Shown here piece after piece: positions 48,410-64,000 of a stretch of 64,000 nucleotides of DNA. Below the pieces are notes generated by a model, which saw only the letters and a program-made list of their open reading frames with translations, made no database searches and was not told where the DNA came from. Origin of the DNA: Glandiceps talaboti (taxonomy: Eukaryota; Hemichordata; Enteropneusta; Spengelidae); the NCBI RefSeq assembly GCF_964340395.1, contig NC_135549.1:13532342-13596341 (forward strand), read 5' to 3'. The translations under genes and the position numbers were made by a program. How positions within the stretch are numbered: position 1 is the stretch's first letter; each line of letters begins with the position of its first letter.

Positions 48410-48720
48410 AACATTTGTGAGGCGTAGAGACTTCTGCAATGGTGCAAGGTTTTGGAGGCACAATTATGGGGGCTGAGCACTCTCACAACAGTATATATAC
48501 ATAGACAACATTGTGAGGAGTTGGTATGCATATGGGGCCCTGAGACTTTCACAATGGAGTGTACATAAACAACATTGTGAGGAGCAGGTACGCTTAGGTT
48601 AGCTAAGATTCCAACAATGCACAGGATACTGGCACAACATTTGTGAAGATTAGGTATGCATATGGGGCTAGCTGGCATTCTCGGAACAGCATAAACGTCA
48701 AGTGTTGTGAGGAGTTGATG
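48410..48720. repeat. Degenerate tandem repeat, period about 64 bp
   Basis: The phrase ACATTGTGAGGAG, or a close variant, starts near 48508, 48572, 48637 and 48702, with an earlier variant near 48413. GGTATGCATATGGGGC follows two of the copies. It is an old, diverged minisatellite. Confidence 0.75.
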
Positions 48721-49364
48721 GACATATCACAGCACAGATAACAGGTTTGTACAGTGGCATCACTTAGTAATTAGCACCCCCTACATTGTAAGTCATCACA
48801 CTGAATGTCCCTAATTAATACACAAAGAAGGAAATAACTCTACTATATTGCAACTGAAATGATGTGACGTTTATCATAAACCATCCTCTGGTTACTAAGT
48901 TTCTATGTTTTTGACAAATTGAACAACAGCCAGTCCAAGTTACAGCAGTACCTATCTTCCTTACAATTTGCACAAGGATTAAGGTACTCAAGTCTGTGAA
49001 TTTTAAAGGGAATCAGACCAGTTCTTTGTGTTTTTTCTTGATTATTTTACTTCTATGATAGTAACATAGATATCTAATATAAGAAATGATAAGTGCATAT
49101 TACACACTGACATAAATCTTAACTGCCATAAAAAATTGAAATATAGAGTATACATGTAATTATTTATATACCAGTGATTATGCGCACCAGTGTATATGTA
49201 CATTAGGTATTTACTGAAAACATTATGGCATACATGTATGCAAATGATATGCAAATTAGGATGCATTCATTTCTTATATGCGATGGCAGAGTATGATTTT
49301 TACAGATTGTTGTTGTCAATAAACGTATGTAATAATAACAGAACCTGACACTGCGTGAGCACCA

Positions 49365-49492
49365 GTGTGAGTAACTCAGTGGTATTTGCACTCGTGCTTG
49401 CAATGTTTCTGCTGCACTTGCAGTCATGTATGGCTGCAGAGAACATTGCAAGCACTCGTGCAACACTCCGAGTACGACTCACTTACACTCGT
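49365..49492. repeat. Imperfect palindrome (foldback), about 125 bp
   Basis: GTGCTTGCAATGTT near 49395 pairs with AACATTGCAAGCAC near 49441. CTGCAGCCATAC/GTATGGCTGCAG-like sequence lies inside, and partly matching GTGTGAGT/ACTCACTTACAC lies outside. It is MITE-like but very short, with no coding content. Confidence 0.6.
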
Positions 49493-50400
49493 GTGTCATG
49501 GGGTTCTGTACATAATATTACCTCATCACTGTGTAAATAACAGATGGGATTCGAGTCAATATTGTACCATATTATAGAAACAAGGTATTATATTGAGTGA
49601 CTTTTTGGGACCTAAAATAAACAAGAAAATCTACTAAAGTTCTACATTGAATCCCTTTTATCTGTAACACCACGTGAAATGAAACTCTAACGATAACAAA
49701 TCCTAGAAACAAAACTTAAAATGCATGTACTACCGGTGTGCTGTGTGCACATTACATGCATCAGAAAGTAAATTCAAAGTGTCAATAATCTGTTGAAAAG
49801 TGAGAAATCTGGTTCCTTCAGGACTGAAAACAAACTTACAGCTAGTAAAAGTAAAATGAACATTATGTGCTTTTTTAACCATGGACTATGAAAGCTGTGG
49901 CCTATAAAATGTGATACGATTCACATGGCAGTTTACAAAGTATGTCTACACTCAAACTTTTAAAAACAATAACCTTATAAGTACATGTAACAATGTTGGC
50001 AATACAATTGCTTTTCTGAAAGGTTAATTCATTAAGAGAATTTCATGTCAAAGTTGATCAAAAATATTGCAGTCCTACTTCAAGCAATTTAAAATTTTAC
50101 TGTAATTCTTGGTAAGTTTTTCCACCATGATATCTGCATTAATGCTTTGCATGTACTTTGATGGCTGGTTAAATACTCTAATATATATGTACTGTATACA
50201 TCTTTATTTTTTGTGAATGATGACATCACCCAATGTATTGATAAGTAAATGGTTTCTAAATGTGTCTAGTGCTAACAAATTGTGTTCCTTGGTCTTCTTC
50301 ATATAGTTCTAAAAACATTCTATAGGGATCCAAAATAGAGACTTTTAATTCGGCTCAAGAATTTGCTTTGTAAGATGCAGATGTTATAGAAAAGTAAGGG

Positions 50401-50425
50401 TTTCACTGTGAATATCACAGTGAAA
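50401..50425. other. Perfect hairpin in the KLHL 3' flank
   Basis: TTTCACTGTGA and TCACAGTGAAA are perfect 11-base inverted arms around a 3-base loop, 62-86 bases past the KLHL stop and so probably in its 3' UTR. Confidence 0.6.
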
Positions 50426-50487
50426 GGTCAAAGATACATTCGTTGGGATATCAGCTTCATCTCCTAGGTAGTGTGGTGGTGATCACA

Positions 50488-52224
50488 TCATAGATTTTCC
50501 AGAGCCTTTTCCATCAGAATCTTGACACTTCTATAGTGTTTGTAAGGTAGAAAGCACATTCCATGATCTGGAATACTCATACTGAAACTGTCACGAAAAC
50601 TGCTACTCCACACATTCTTGGAGAAATTATAACTCTGTATGTGTAGAATTCGCTTGTCTTCACTCCACGGTTCTTCATGAGATGTACTGAAGGAGTATAT
50701 AACACCATTACATGTAACAGCTCCTGTCTGTTTGCCTGGTACTACCAGGTTAGCCACCTGGCACCACTCATTAATGCTTGGATCATAACGCAGAACGGCA
50801 CTTTCTTCTTTCTTCTGAGGGCAATACACACCTATGATGTATATGAAGCTGTTAAGGACAACACCAGGGCATCTGGAGAATGTCAGCGGTGGAGGTCTAA
50901 GTTCTTCCCAAGTGTTTGATGCCGGGTCATAGCACTGATTGTACGGGCAATGCTGACCTCCAACGATGTACAGTTTCTCGTCCAGCACAACAACAGTGGA
51001 GTAACAGTTGCCCTTGGGAATCTTTGTGACAGTATGCCAGTCAAACTCATCTTCTGATGATAGGATGTTTGCAGAAGTGCCACTGTTTTCAATAACATAC
51101 ACCTGCTCATCAATGGTTACAACTGTGCCACCATAGTGCTCAATGTTGGTCCGCATCTTCACCCATCCCTTCTTAATGCTCTCCAGGTACCATAGTGAGT
51201 CCTGGCCAGTCAAGAGACAAGTCCTGTTCCCATCCATTGTAGCCACTGATGACATCTCACCCTCCACATGGATCTCTTTGATACTTCCATAATGTGTTAA
51301 TGTCTTACGGGATGTATCATACTCGTAAAGATCTGGGCATGCACATGTCATGAATTGATGTTTTGTTGCATTCAGAACAACAACATTCTCACATCTTGAA
51401 TCACTTGCATCAAAACCCCTGAATGTCTTGGGTTTGTTTTCTAGGACCTGTTGTACTTTTTCCTGCTGTTTCACCAAGTCATTCTCCTGAAGGAGTACAT
51501 CAACGTAATGTCGCTCGAGTTGTGTAACATTTACCAATTTCATGAGCCTGGCTAGAAATTTGCTTCTCTCAGGAGAATCATGTTCAACCCATTTGATTAT
51601 GGCATTGCAAAGTCTTTCTTCATCCTGTACTATGAGATCTTCATCCGATAAATAACCAACCAAAGAATCTTTGTTCAGTTGTAGAAACTCTTCAGTCTCA
51701 CAGACCTCACAAAAATTCTGCAGGATGAAAAGTTTGCTAACCTCTCTCAACTCATCACAGGTGTACGTATCGCTGATTTGAAGAATGTTGAAGCAGTTCA
51801 GAGGATTCAGATGACCTTTCAGAAATGAACAACAATACTTGAAGAGGGTATCCATTTGGAACATACACGATGCATGAATAAGTGGGTGAACATTGTCTTC
51901 TTTAACTGTTACTTGAGATGTGTAAATATAATCGAGCACAACACCGACTGCAAGTGGGTCCACATCACTGAGACTCACCTTTTTGGATACACTCTCTATC
52001 ATACCACTGCTAAACATGGCTTTAAAGTAAGGACTCACACATGCTAGAACACATCGATGACAATGGAACTCCTGACCCTGTACAGTGAGCGTTAGGTCTG
52101 CCAGTTCCTGTTGTCTGTAGAAGTCCTGGAGATTTTTCAGTATGCCCGGTGCATTTTCTTTGTCATGGAATGTCAGAGTTGATGTCACATTAACAGTCGA
52201 CTGATCCTGTGCAATACTTTCCAT
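50488..52224 (-). CDS. Kelch-like protein (BTB-BACK-Kelch), complete single-exon coding region
   Basis: The protein has 578 residues, the usual length of KLHL proteins, which serve as substrate adaptors of CUL3 ubiquitin ligases. A BTB domain spans about 33-137 (LADLTLTVQGQEFHCHRCVL, ACVSPYFKAMF). BACK spans about 142-245 (FNILQISDTYTCDELR; SDEDLIVQDEERLCNAIIKW). A degenerate kelch propeller covers about 285-560, with blade signatures LYIVGGQHCPYNQCYDPASN and VLRYDPSINEWCQV; several blades lack the GG pair. The ATG at 52224 (MESIAQ) was chosen because an acceptor at 52245-52244 lies just upstream, so the longer frame runs into intron. The substrate is unknown. The uninterrupted coding region is common in expanded invertebrate KLHL families. 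Confidence 0.95.
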   Translation of the reverse strand: MESIAQDQSTVNVTSTLTFHDKENAPGILKNLQDFYRQQELADLTLTVQGQEFHCHRCVLACVSPYFKAMFSSGMIESVSKKVSLSDVDPLAVGVVLDYIYTSQVTVKEDNVHPLIHASCMFQMDTLFKYCCSFLKGHLNPLNCFNILQISDTYTCDELREVSKLFILQNFCEVCETEEFLQLNKDSLVGYLSDEDLIVQDEERLCNAIIKWVEHDSPERSKFLARLMKLVNVTQLERHYVDVLLQENDLVKQQEKVQQVLENKPKTFRGFDASDSRCENVVVLNATKHQFMTCACPDLYEYDTSRKTLTHYGSIKEIHVEGEMSSVATMDGNRTCLLTGQDSLWYLESIKKGWVKMRTNIEHYGGTVVTIDEQVYVIENSGTSANILSSEDEFDWHTVTKIPKGNCYSTVVVLDEKLYIVGGQHCPYNQCYDPASNTWEELRPPPLTFSRCPGVVLNSFIYIIGVYCPQKKEESAVLRYDPSINEWCQVANLVVPGKQTGAVTCNGVIYSFSTSHEEPWSEDKRILHIQSYNFSKNVWSSSFRDSFSMSIPDHGMCFLPYKHYRSVKILMEKALENL

Positions 52225-52243
52225 CCTTGTAAAACTATGAGTC
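52225..52243 (-). other. KLHL 5' UTR remnant behind a splice acceptor
   Basis: A pyrimidine run (CTTTTTTTTTTTACAG on the minus strand, ending at 52244) precedes the 19 bases before the ATG. This implies at least one upstream non-coding exon. Candidates: 52406-52591 (acceptor CTTATTTCAG, donor AAG|GTATAG), which does not stay open into the KLHL frame, and an exon ending at 53997 before GTAAGT. Confidence 0.6.
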
Positions 52244-55131
52244 CTGTAAAAAAAAAAGACAAGGTACAATGTAGTTAATTAAGACATGACACAGATTACG
52301 TAAGAATCATAAAACAGTTGAAATTCTCGGTACCTGAAATAAAATATTAATGTCTAGGCACACCAAAAGAATTATGAACATTCAATTTCTTGGTCAACAC
52401 TATACCTTCTGCTCCACGCGCTTCACATGCATTTCTATAGGCATGCATGTGAAGAAGTTGACCTTCTTGTTCCATTTTGACCCTCTGGCATAAGGTAAAA
52501 ATGCAATTGCAGGTACCAAGAATTATGTTCACATTCAGTTGCAAATGATGTTGTTTAAGAGCCACATTCAGCCATGTACCATCAACAAAATCTGAAATAA
52601 GTAACATCTATCTAATTACTGTAAGTAATAAACCACAGTGGGTAGATGCAAACAGACTATAAACTTGAGTTGCATTGTTTGAATTTTACAGTGTAGAAGT
52701 TACCTAGTTTTTTTTATTGATCATGTTTTTTATTGAATGTGGCTCTTATCAAATCATATTTGATTCAAATACAATTTTTCAATCGTTGTTATCAAAGTTA
52801 ATACATAATACAGCAACGATATATTGGAATAAATTTGGCCCCCAAAAATGTCAAAATTTTTTTAGGTTATGATGAAAATACTAAGATGTTTTAGAAAGGG
52901 GTTAAAATGAATCAATCTTGAATAAAATGGAAAATATTTCTCTTAAATGGGGTGGTTGGATGGCTTTTAAAATAATTTCAAAATATACATGTTTCCCCCT
53001 TTTTTTTTACTGGGTTGCATCAGGGCACAGATAGGGAGGGGTGGACTTGAAAAAAAAAGTACAATCCAGAAAGGGGGGGGGGGTACTTGAAAAGAATTTG
53101 ATGATGTGGAGGGGGATATTTAAAAAAAAATAAGGGGTCGTTACAGAAATCCCCCCCCCCTTCCACAGGTGTTTGTGAAAGCAGCCTAACAGTAACACTA
53201 GTTTAATTTAAAACGGTCTATATTTTGTGAATGCTTTCGCGAGAGGGCGCTAATCACAAATGGTGAAGGTCATTTGAGGTTATACTTATAGCTTTTAATT
53301 AGACGTATGTCAAGGGTAAAGTGTCTGGTCGCCCCATGTTCCTTTTTTACTTTACGACATGACTGTGGTATCAAGGGAATTCCCTCATAATTGTACCCAC
53401 GAATTGAAACTATTACATGAATATTGATAACGCTTATCTTGTGGTCATGCACAGTAATACAGAAGCCACATCGAACGATCGAATCACTGTACTGCCCTAT
53501 CACAGTGGTTTCGAAATAAATGAAATCATATTCTATATCCGGATATGGTGCGAGCTGTCCTTTAGACAGGCGGCTTTATGAAAGTTAATTTTTGTCGGGA
53601 TTGGTGAAGGCAAATACAATCTAAAGCGAAGGCGTTAACCTCCCTCGTCCAGCTCTTATATGGCACCTCCATTCTGGGCTCCATTCATTTCCCTGAGACA
53701 CAGTCAGCTTCCATCCACCACGGCGCATCCACTATATTTTATCGCGTCTCTGACAATTGTTTTATTTAGATCCCCCAAAGACAGCATTTACGAGTAAAGA
53801 CTACCTCCAGAATGCCTGAGAGGCGACTGCTCGATTAGCTAAGTACATTGAAAATAAAGGCACAAACGTTAAACAGACCACTTCTTTGTTCACGATACGT
53901 TGAGAATGAAAGCGTCTGTATATACCGTGACGCGGAGAACATGTATTGGATCGTTTCAATCAGGTGGTCACATTGATTGTGTATGAGTGTACTTACGTTT
54001 AAATGAAAACCTTCGTCCTCTGCTCTTCCTCCTTATCGAAACATCAACCCAAGAGAAAACGATCGATTAATAAATAGTCGCTCCGAGTCGGCGAGAAAAT
54101 GACGATTTCATGGCCAACTATGGAGTACACTGTTCTGGTTCTACTTCCTGATATTAGCAATAGTAACCTTTGACCCTATAGGGGAATTCCTATCAGAACA
54201 TGCCCTCGCGTTCGATACCATAAATAGCGCGGTTCAACGTTTTTCTGTGTGCGTTTCGTGATGTTTTTTTAGTATTTTACCGTGTGTGTAATTACACACA
54301 GTACAGCTTAGGAATAATTTTTGTATTTCTTTGACCCAATACATCTCGATCGCGAGTGTAACGATTTCATTTTGTGAATGTGAGATTTCAAATTGAAAAT
54401 TACGGAACAAACGACTGCTCGACAGCTGCTCGAGTGTTGACGATACACATTTTAACAAGAGCTTCTATTCCGTATTGCGTGGGATGACCTCCCACATCAG
54501 GAAGAACTAATAAAGGCCAATATGATGCAATTATGCTTAGCTACATAATAGTATGATAAAAAACGATAGCAAAAAACCCACAAGGGAAAAGATGAATTTG
54601 TCGAAATAATTAAACGATCTCTTAATTATTTATAATCGCGTGTATTCTATAAGCTTAGTGAATGTTTACATCAGGTAAATTATTCATACCATTTTTACAA
54701 TATTGAAAAAGTCTTCGGATTATAGATATTGATATTTTTGTTCAACCATTGTATACAAGAAAGAAACACGTAGATATTTTAAAAAATTCAATTCATTTTT
54801 TGTGGTGAAGAACAAGTTACATTCGTGCAATTATGTATCAAACTAAGAATGTTGATTTTTAAATTGTAAAAGAAAGGTATTTAATTAAAGCTGTGTCTAT
54901 ATGTTGATATACCGTACATGTTTGATACTTCTGAGATACATGAATTTGAGATTAACGATTTAAATGTACGACTAGACATTTTTACATAGCGAATGTGTAT
55001 ATTATTACCACTGTTTATGTTGTTATTACGGATTATTCCTGTTACGTCAATGTAAATATTGACCACAGCTGACTGCGAACAGTGAAAGTTGCAACATTGA
55101 ATGAGTAGGGTCTATGTTGTTGAACCGTTAA

Positions 55132-55453
<322 letters not shown>

Positions 55454-55820
55454 CACACAGTAACTTAAAGCAGAAAAAGAAAAAGCAAGAAAAAAAAACC
55501 TTCATATTTTAAGTCGTGGTGTCGTTTGTAATAGAAGGGAAAACATTAGTACTTATTATATTATAGCATTACCAATTCCAGTGAATTTTGTGACGTCATC
55601 GCTGTACATTATTACTGATAATGTACTCCGTTATTGGGCATCGCAGCCCTGGAACGAGCATAACAATACAAGCTTATGTACGTACGTGTGCCGCTAGGAT
55701 TAGTATTCAGCTTCCGGGCCGAACATGGCAGACGATGTTCAGCGCTGTGTATATTATACGTAGTTTTGCGTTTCTCTGTCTACAAATTCACTGGCATTGG
55801 CAAAACTATAAAATAATAAC

Positions 55821-55956
55821 AATAATGTATGCCCTCCCAGTCCATAATGGACTCAAGCAAACTTTGCACTCCATAATGGGCTCGGCTGTCGTCTCGCCCA
55901 TTATGTCGTTCAAAGTTTGCTTGAGTCCATTATGGGCTGGGAGGGCGTACATTATT
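55821..55956. mobile_element. Foldback (MITE-like) element with 46-bp inverted arms
   Basis: The left arm (55821-55866, AATAATGTATGCCCTCCCAG onward) and right arm (55911-55956) are inverted copies differing at about two positions. The loop contains further copies of the CCATAATGGG / CCCATTATG motif, so the motif occurs about four times in 136 bases. It lies just upstream of the TRPC-like gene. Confidence 0.85.
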
Positions 55957-56140
55957 GTTTAATAAACATACTAGTAGATCTCAATTAAAACACAACTATT
56001 AAAGACGCATATGTACCCAACACCGGAATAATATTACGCATGCGTGAACTGATTGCTGGGTAAAAGACAATCTTAGGACGATTAATACAACTGAGATTGC
56101 TTGCATGTCCAAGCGTCCAGAAAAGAGTGTTGTCACTTGA

Positions 56141-62082
<5,942 letters not shown>

Positions 62083-62826
62083 GTAACAAAATAAAGTATA
62101 CTGCATAAATTAGTAACTGGACCAAAAAATGTATTATTCCCCCACTATTTTTCTTCTGAGGAGCGTTGTCACCATGTGTCGCTAGACATGTAGTAACAAA
62201 GCAAACTCTTAGGTCACGCGTATTTTGCAGCTGGATGAAGTCAAGTGTTGGGGAATATAGTTGATATACCTCCCCGAATATAATTTATGAAACATTAGGA
62301 ATAAATATGGGGTTTTGGGACGTTTTACCCAAGTTATTTTCAGTAAATGCCCTCTGACTTGATCTATAACTATCATATTGTTCTGCGTATGTCCTAGCCC
62401 TGCCTGAACTTGCATTTATTTACCTTTACAGGTTGCCACAGTTACAGGTTTATGAAAAGATTAAAAATTATTTACATAAAAAAAAAAGGACAAGAAACTG
62501 TCAAAATTATGTTAAAATAAGTTATACTTCGAGTTATTCTTCTTTCAACTGTGCTCTCATTTAGAGGAAATTTTTTATAAGCTTACAAAGAAAAAGTCTG
62601 CATACCTTTAAACCATGAATGAAACTGTCCTCAGCTTGTTAATCATTTCTATAGTGTTGTCCCCAACTTGTCAACTGTTTAACACCGTGCCTAATTCTGC
62701 ACCTGTCATTCTGTAAAGTGTGTGTAAAAAATCGCTCTTACCTTGGTGGGTCTCGAACAGTACTTGTAGTTCTGAACCTATCTGTCGAAAGACATGCTCT
62801 ATATATTATTAGAAGAGACACTAATG

Positions 62827-62827
<1 letters not shown>
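62083..62827. other. Non-coding sequence downstream of the last TRPC-like exon seen
   Basis: No exon encoding a TRP box or coiled coil is visible on the plus strand. It is AT-rich with one isolated possible acceptor near 62430. Confidence 0.5.

Positions 62828-62912
<85 letters not shown>
62828..62912. repeat. (TA)n tract 1
   Basis: First of five long TA tracts that alternate with non-repetitive modules to 63737. Confidence 0.96.
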
Positions 62913-62914
<2 letters not shown>

Positions 62915-63013
62915 AAGTCAGTGGTAAGATTTGTCCGTAGTACAGTGCTCGATACGTCTGCACGCAGAGCGGAGTATATGTTGAGGGTAGAAGAAAATCA
63001 AGTCGGGTTTTTC

Positions 63014-63057
63014 GTCTCTACAAGCCTGTTTCGTGAGGAAATCACTCGTCAGGAGAT
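63014..63057 (-). ncRNA. Type I hammerhead self-cleaving ribozyme
   Basis: On the minus strand the module carries every core element of a hammerhead. The core CTGACGA is at 63052-63046. Stem II is GTGA/TCAC with loop TTTCC. GAAA is at 63032-63029. Stem III is ACA/TGT with loop GGCT. The cleavage triplet GTA ends at 63019. Stem I (TCTC/GAGA, open-ended) flanks both sides, making it type I. Predicted cleavage is between 63019 and 63018. The short stem III is typical of the small hammerheads found in Penelope-like elements and retrozymes of animals. Activity is inferred from structure only. Confidence 0.85.
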
Positions 63058-63062
63058 GTTGA

Positions 63063-63064
<2 letters not shown>

Positions 63065-63153
<89 letters not shown>
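63065..63153. repeat. (TA)n tract 2
   Basis: About 44 TA units directly beside the hammerhead module. Confidence 0.96.
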
Positions 63154-63155
<2 letters not shown>

Positions 63156-63160
63156 CAAAA

Positions 63161-63219
63161 CTATTACGCTCTGCCACTGCGGTATAGAGCACTGTCTTAG
63201 CAGATTGATACTCACCGAG

Positions 63220-63223
<4 letters not shown>
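63161..63223 (+). repeat. Inverted module, left copy
   Basis: CTATTACGCTCTGCCACTGC to CTCACCGAGTTAT. It recurs inverted at 63459-63522 with only a small difference near GATTGATACT/AGTATTAATC. Confidence 0.92.

Positions 63224-63313
<90 letters not shown>
63222..63313. repeat. (TA)n tract 3
   Basis: About 45 TA units between the left inverted module and a unique 75-base core. Confidence 0.96.
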
Positions 63314-63315
<2 letters not shown>

Positions 63316-63383
63316 TCAAATGGAAATTCATCTGTGTTGGTAAATTTTCTAGTTGTGTTTGGAACAAAAGTTCAAATTGAATA

Positions 63384-63386
<3 letters not shown>

Positions 63387-63461
<75 letters not shown>
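63387..63461. repeat. (TA)n tract 4
   Basis: About 37 TA units before the right inverted module. Confidence 0.96.
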
Positions 63462-63463
<2 letters not shown>

Positions 63464-63522
63464 CTCGGTGAGTATTAATCTGCTAAGACAGTGCTCTATA
63501 CCGCAGTGGCAGAGCGTAATAG
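63459..63522 (-). repeat. Inverted module, right copy
   Basis: Reverse complement of 63161-63223; the pair encloses TA tracts 3 and 4 and a unique centre (63314-63386). Confidence 0.92.
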
Positions 63523-63655
63523 TTTTGGTAGTACTGGAACTCTTTCTTGGGTGTAACTCGGAGTTTCACGCATATTGCGATCATCAGAGTGTCTGATGAT
63601 CGCAATATGCGTGAAACTCCGAGTTACACCCAAGAAAGAGTTCCAGTACTACCAA

Positions 63656-63660
<5 letters not shown>
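63520..63660. repeat. Perfect palindrome, 69-bp arms and 3-bp spacer
   Basis: Bases 63520-63588 and 63592-63660 are exact reverse complements around GTG. Exact identity over 69 bases suggests a recent origin, gene conversion or an assembly artefact. Confidence 0.93.
63587..63631 (+). ncRNA. Candidate second hammerhead ribozyme (weaker)
   Basis: The plus strand has CTGATGA at 63593-63599, a stem II of CGC/GCG with loop AATAT, GAAA at 63613-63616, and a 3-bp stem III (ACT/AGT, loop CCG). Stem I is GTGT/ACAC, extended by one more pair past a mismatch. Deviations are a U-U opposition at the base of stem II and U at the cleavage position (GUU). The inverted arm repeats the core on the minus strand but without a matching stem I. 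Confidence 0.55.

Positions 63661-63737
<77 letters not shown>
63661..63737. repeat. (TA)n tract 5
   Basis: About 38 TA units after the palindrome. Confidence 0.96.
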
Positions 63738-63740
<3 letters not shown>

Positions 63741-64000
63741 GTATTAAGTATAATAATAGCTGACACAAATGTTCTTGGCTCAATTGGTTATTATATCCAA
63801 ATGCTTCTTAGCCATAGCCATACATGTTCTGCATAATTACATGCATGTCTGCTGACTCCCACGGAGACACTGAGGCCAGGGAAAAGCCTTCCTAATATCC
63901 TCTGACCACTGACTGTCGGAGGGACAGGTTTCAACTCCGTCATGTAAGCTCAAGTGATGGAAATTCGTTACAGTGTAAACTTTAACGTCTTTAAACGATG
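63738..64000. other. Window end, no feature recognised
   Basis: Non-repetitive sequence without an open frame or splice-bounded exon that I could support. Confidence 0.5.

Larger units (their letters stand above)
62913..63737. mobile_element. Probable remnant of a hammerhead-bearing retroelement (Penelope-like or retrozyme)
   Basis: Hammerhead modules, related GC-rich modules (CAGTGCTCGATACG at 62944; CAGTGCTCTATACCG at 63490) and inverted duplications lie between TA tracts. Small type I hammerheads occur in the terminal repeats of Penelope-like elements and in retrozymes, which is established. No reverse transcriptase or GIY-YIG coding sequence is visible here, so this would be only a terminal fragment. 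The class is inference. Confidence 0.5.

Noticed and set aside
52347-52607. Open frame on the minus strand just upstream of KLHL
   Set aside because: No family resemblance; splice sites suggest at most a 5' UTR exon, and it does not join the KLHL frame.
62420-62455. Acceptor-like TTTACCTTTACAG as a terminal TRPC-like exon
   Set aside because: It would add only seven residues before a stop, with no TRP helix.

Overview
The window is animal genomic DNA: split genes with GT-AG introns, animal-specific families, many long microsatellites and several foldback elements. No bacterial or viral features were seen. The three gene families and the simple-sequence-rich texture suggest an invertebrate, perhaps a lancelet, hemichordate or other marine invertebrate. 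The species cannot be fixed from sequence alone.

Layout. (1) Minus strand, about 43.1 kb down to 0.1 kb: one large transmembrane cadherin. I rebuilt 25 coding exons by matching splice sites and reading phase. They encode a signal peptide, about 23 extracellular cadherin (EC) repeats, a non-EC membrane-adjacent region, one membrane helix and a short basic, proline-rich tail, roughly 2,740 residues in all. The first intron is about 21.5 kb and holds mostly simple repeats and dispersed repeat copies. One phase step in the cytoplasmic tail is unresolved. (2) Minus strand, 50.5-52.2 kb: a complete BTB-BACK-Kelch (KLHL) gene whose coding region lies in one exon, with a splice acceptor just upstream that implies 5' non-coding exons. 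(3) Plus strand, 56.1-62.1 kb: six exons of a TRPC-like cation channel, from the ankyrin-type N-terminus to the end of S6. The C-terminal exons were not found in the window.

The genes show no operon-like relation. The cadherin is an adhesion protein, the KLHL protein is probably a CUL3 ubiquitin-ligase adaptor, and the TRPC-like protein is a cation channel.

The most notable non-coding find is at 62.8-63.75 kb. Five (TA)n tracts are interspersed with conserved modules. One module, read on the minus strand, is a complete type I hammerhead self-cleaving ribozyme (63014-63057). A second hammerhead-like core lies in a perfect 69-bp-arm palindrome (63520-63660). This resembles the ribozyme-bearing terminal repeats of Penelope-like retroelements or retrozymes. 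Other structures include foldback elements at 9.55-9.95, 55.82-55.96 and 57.15-57.33 kb, an inverted pair of 250-bp repeats at 36.45 and 40.9 kb, a minisatellite at 34.1-34.9 kb with an 88-bp higher-order period, and tandem duplications at 22.1-22.8, 31.7-31.9 and 48.4-48.7 kb.
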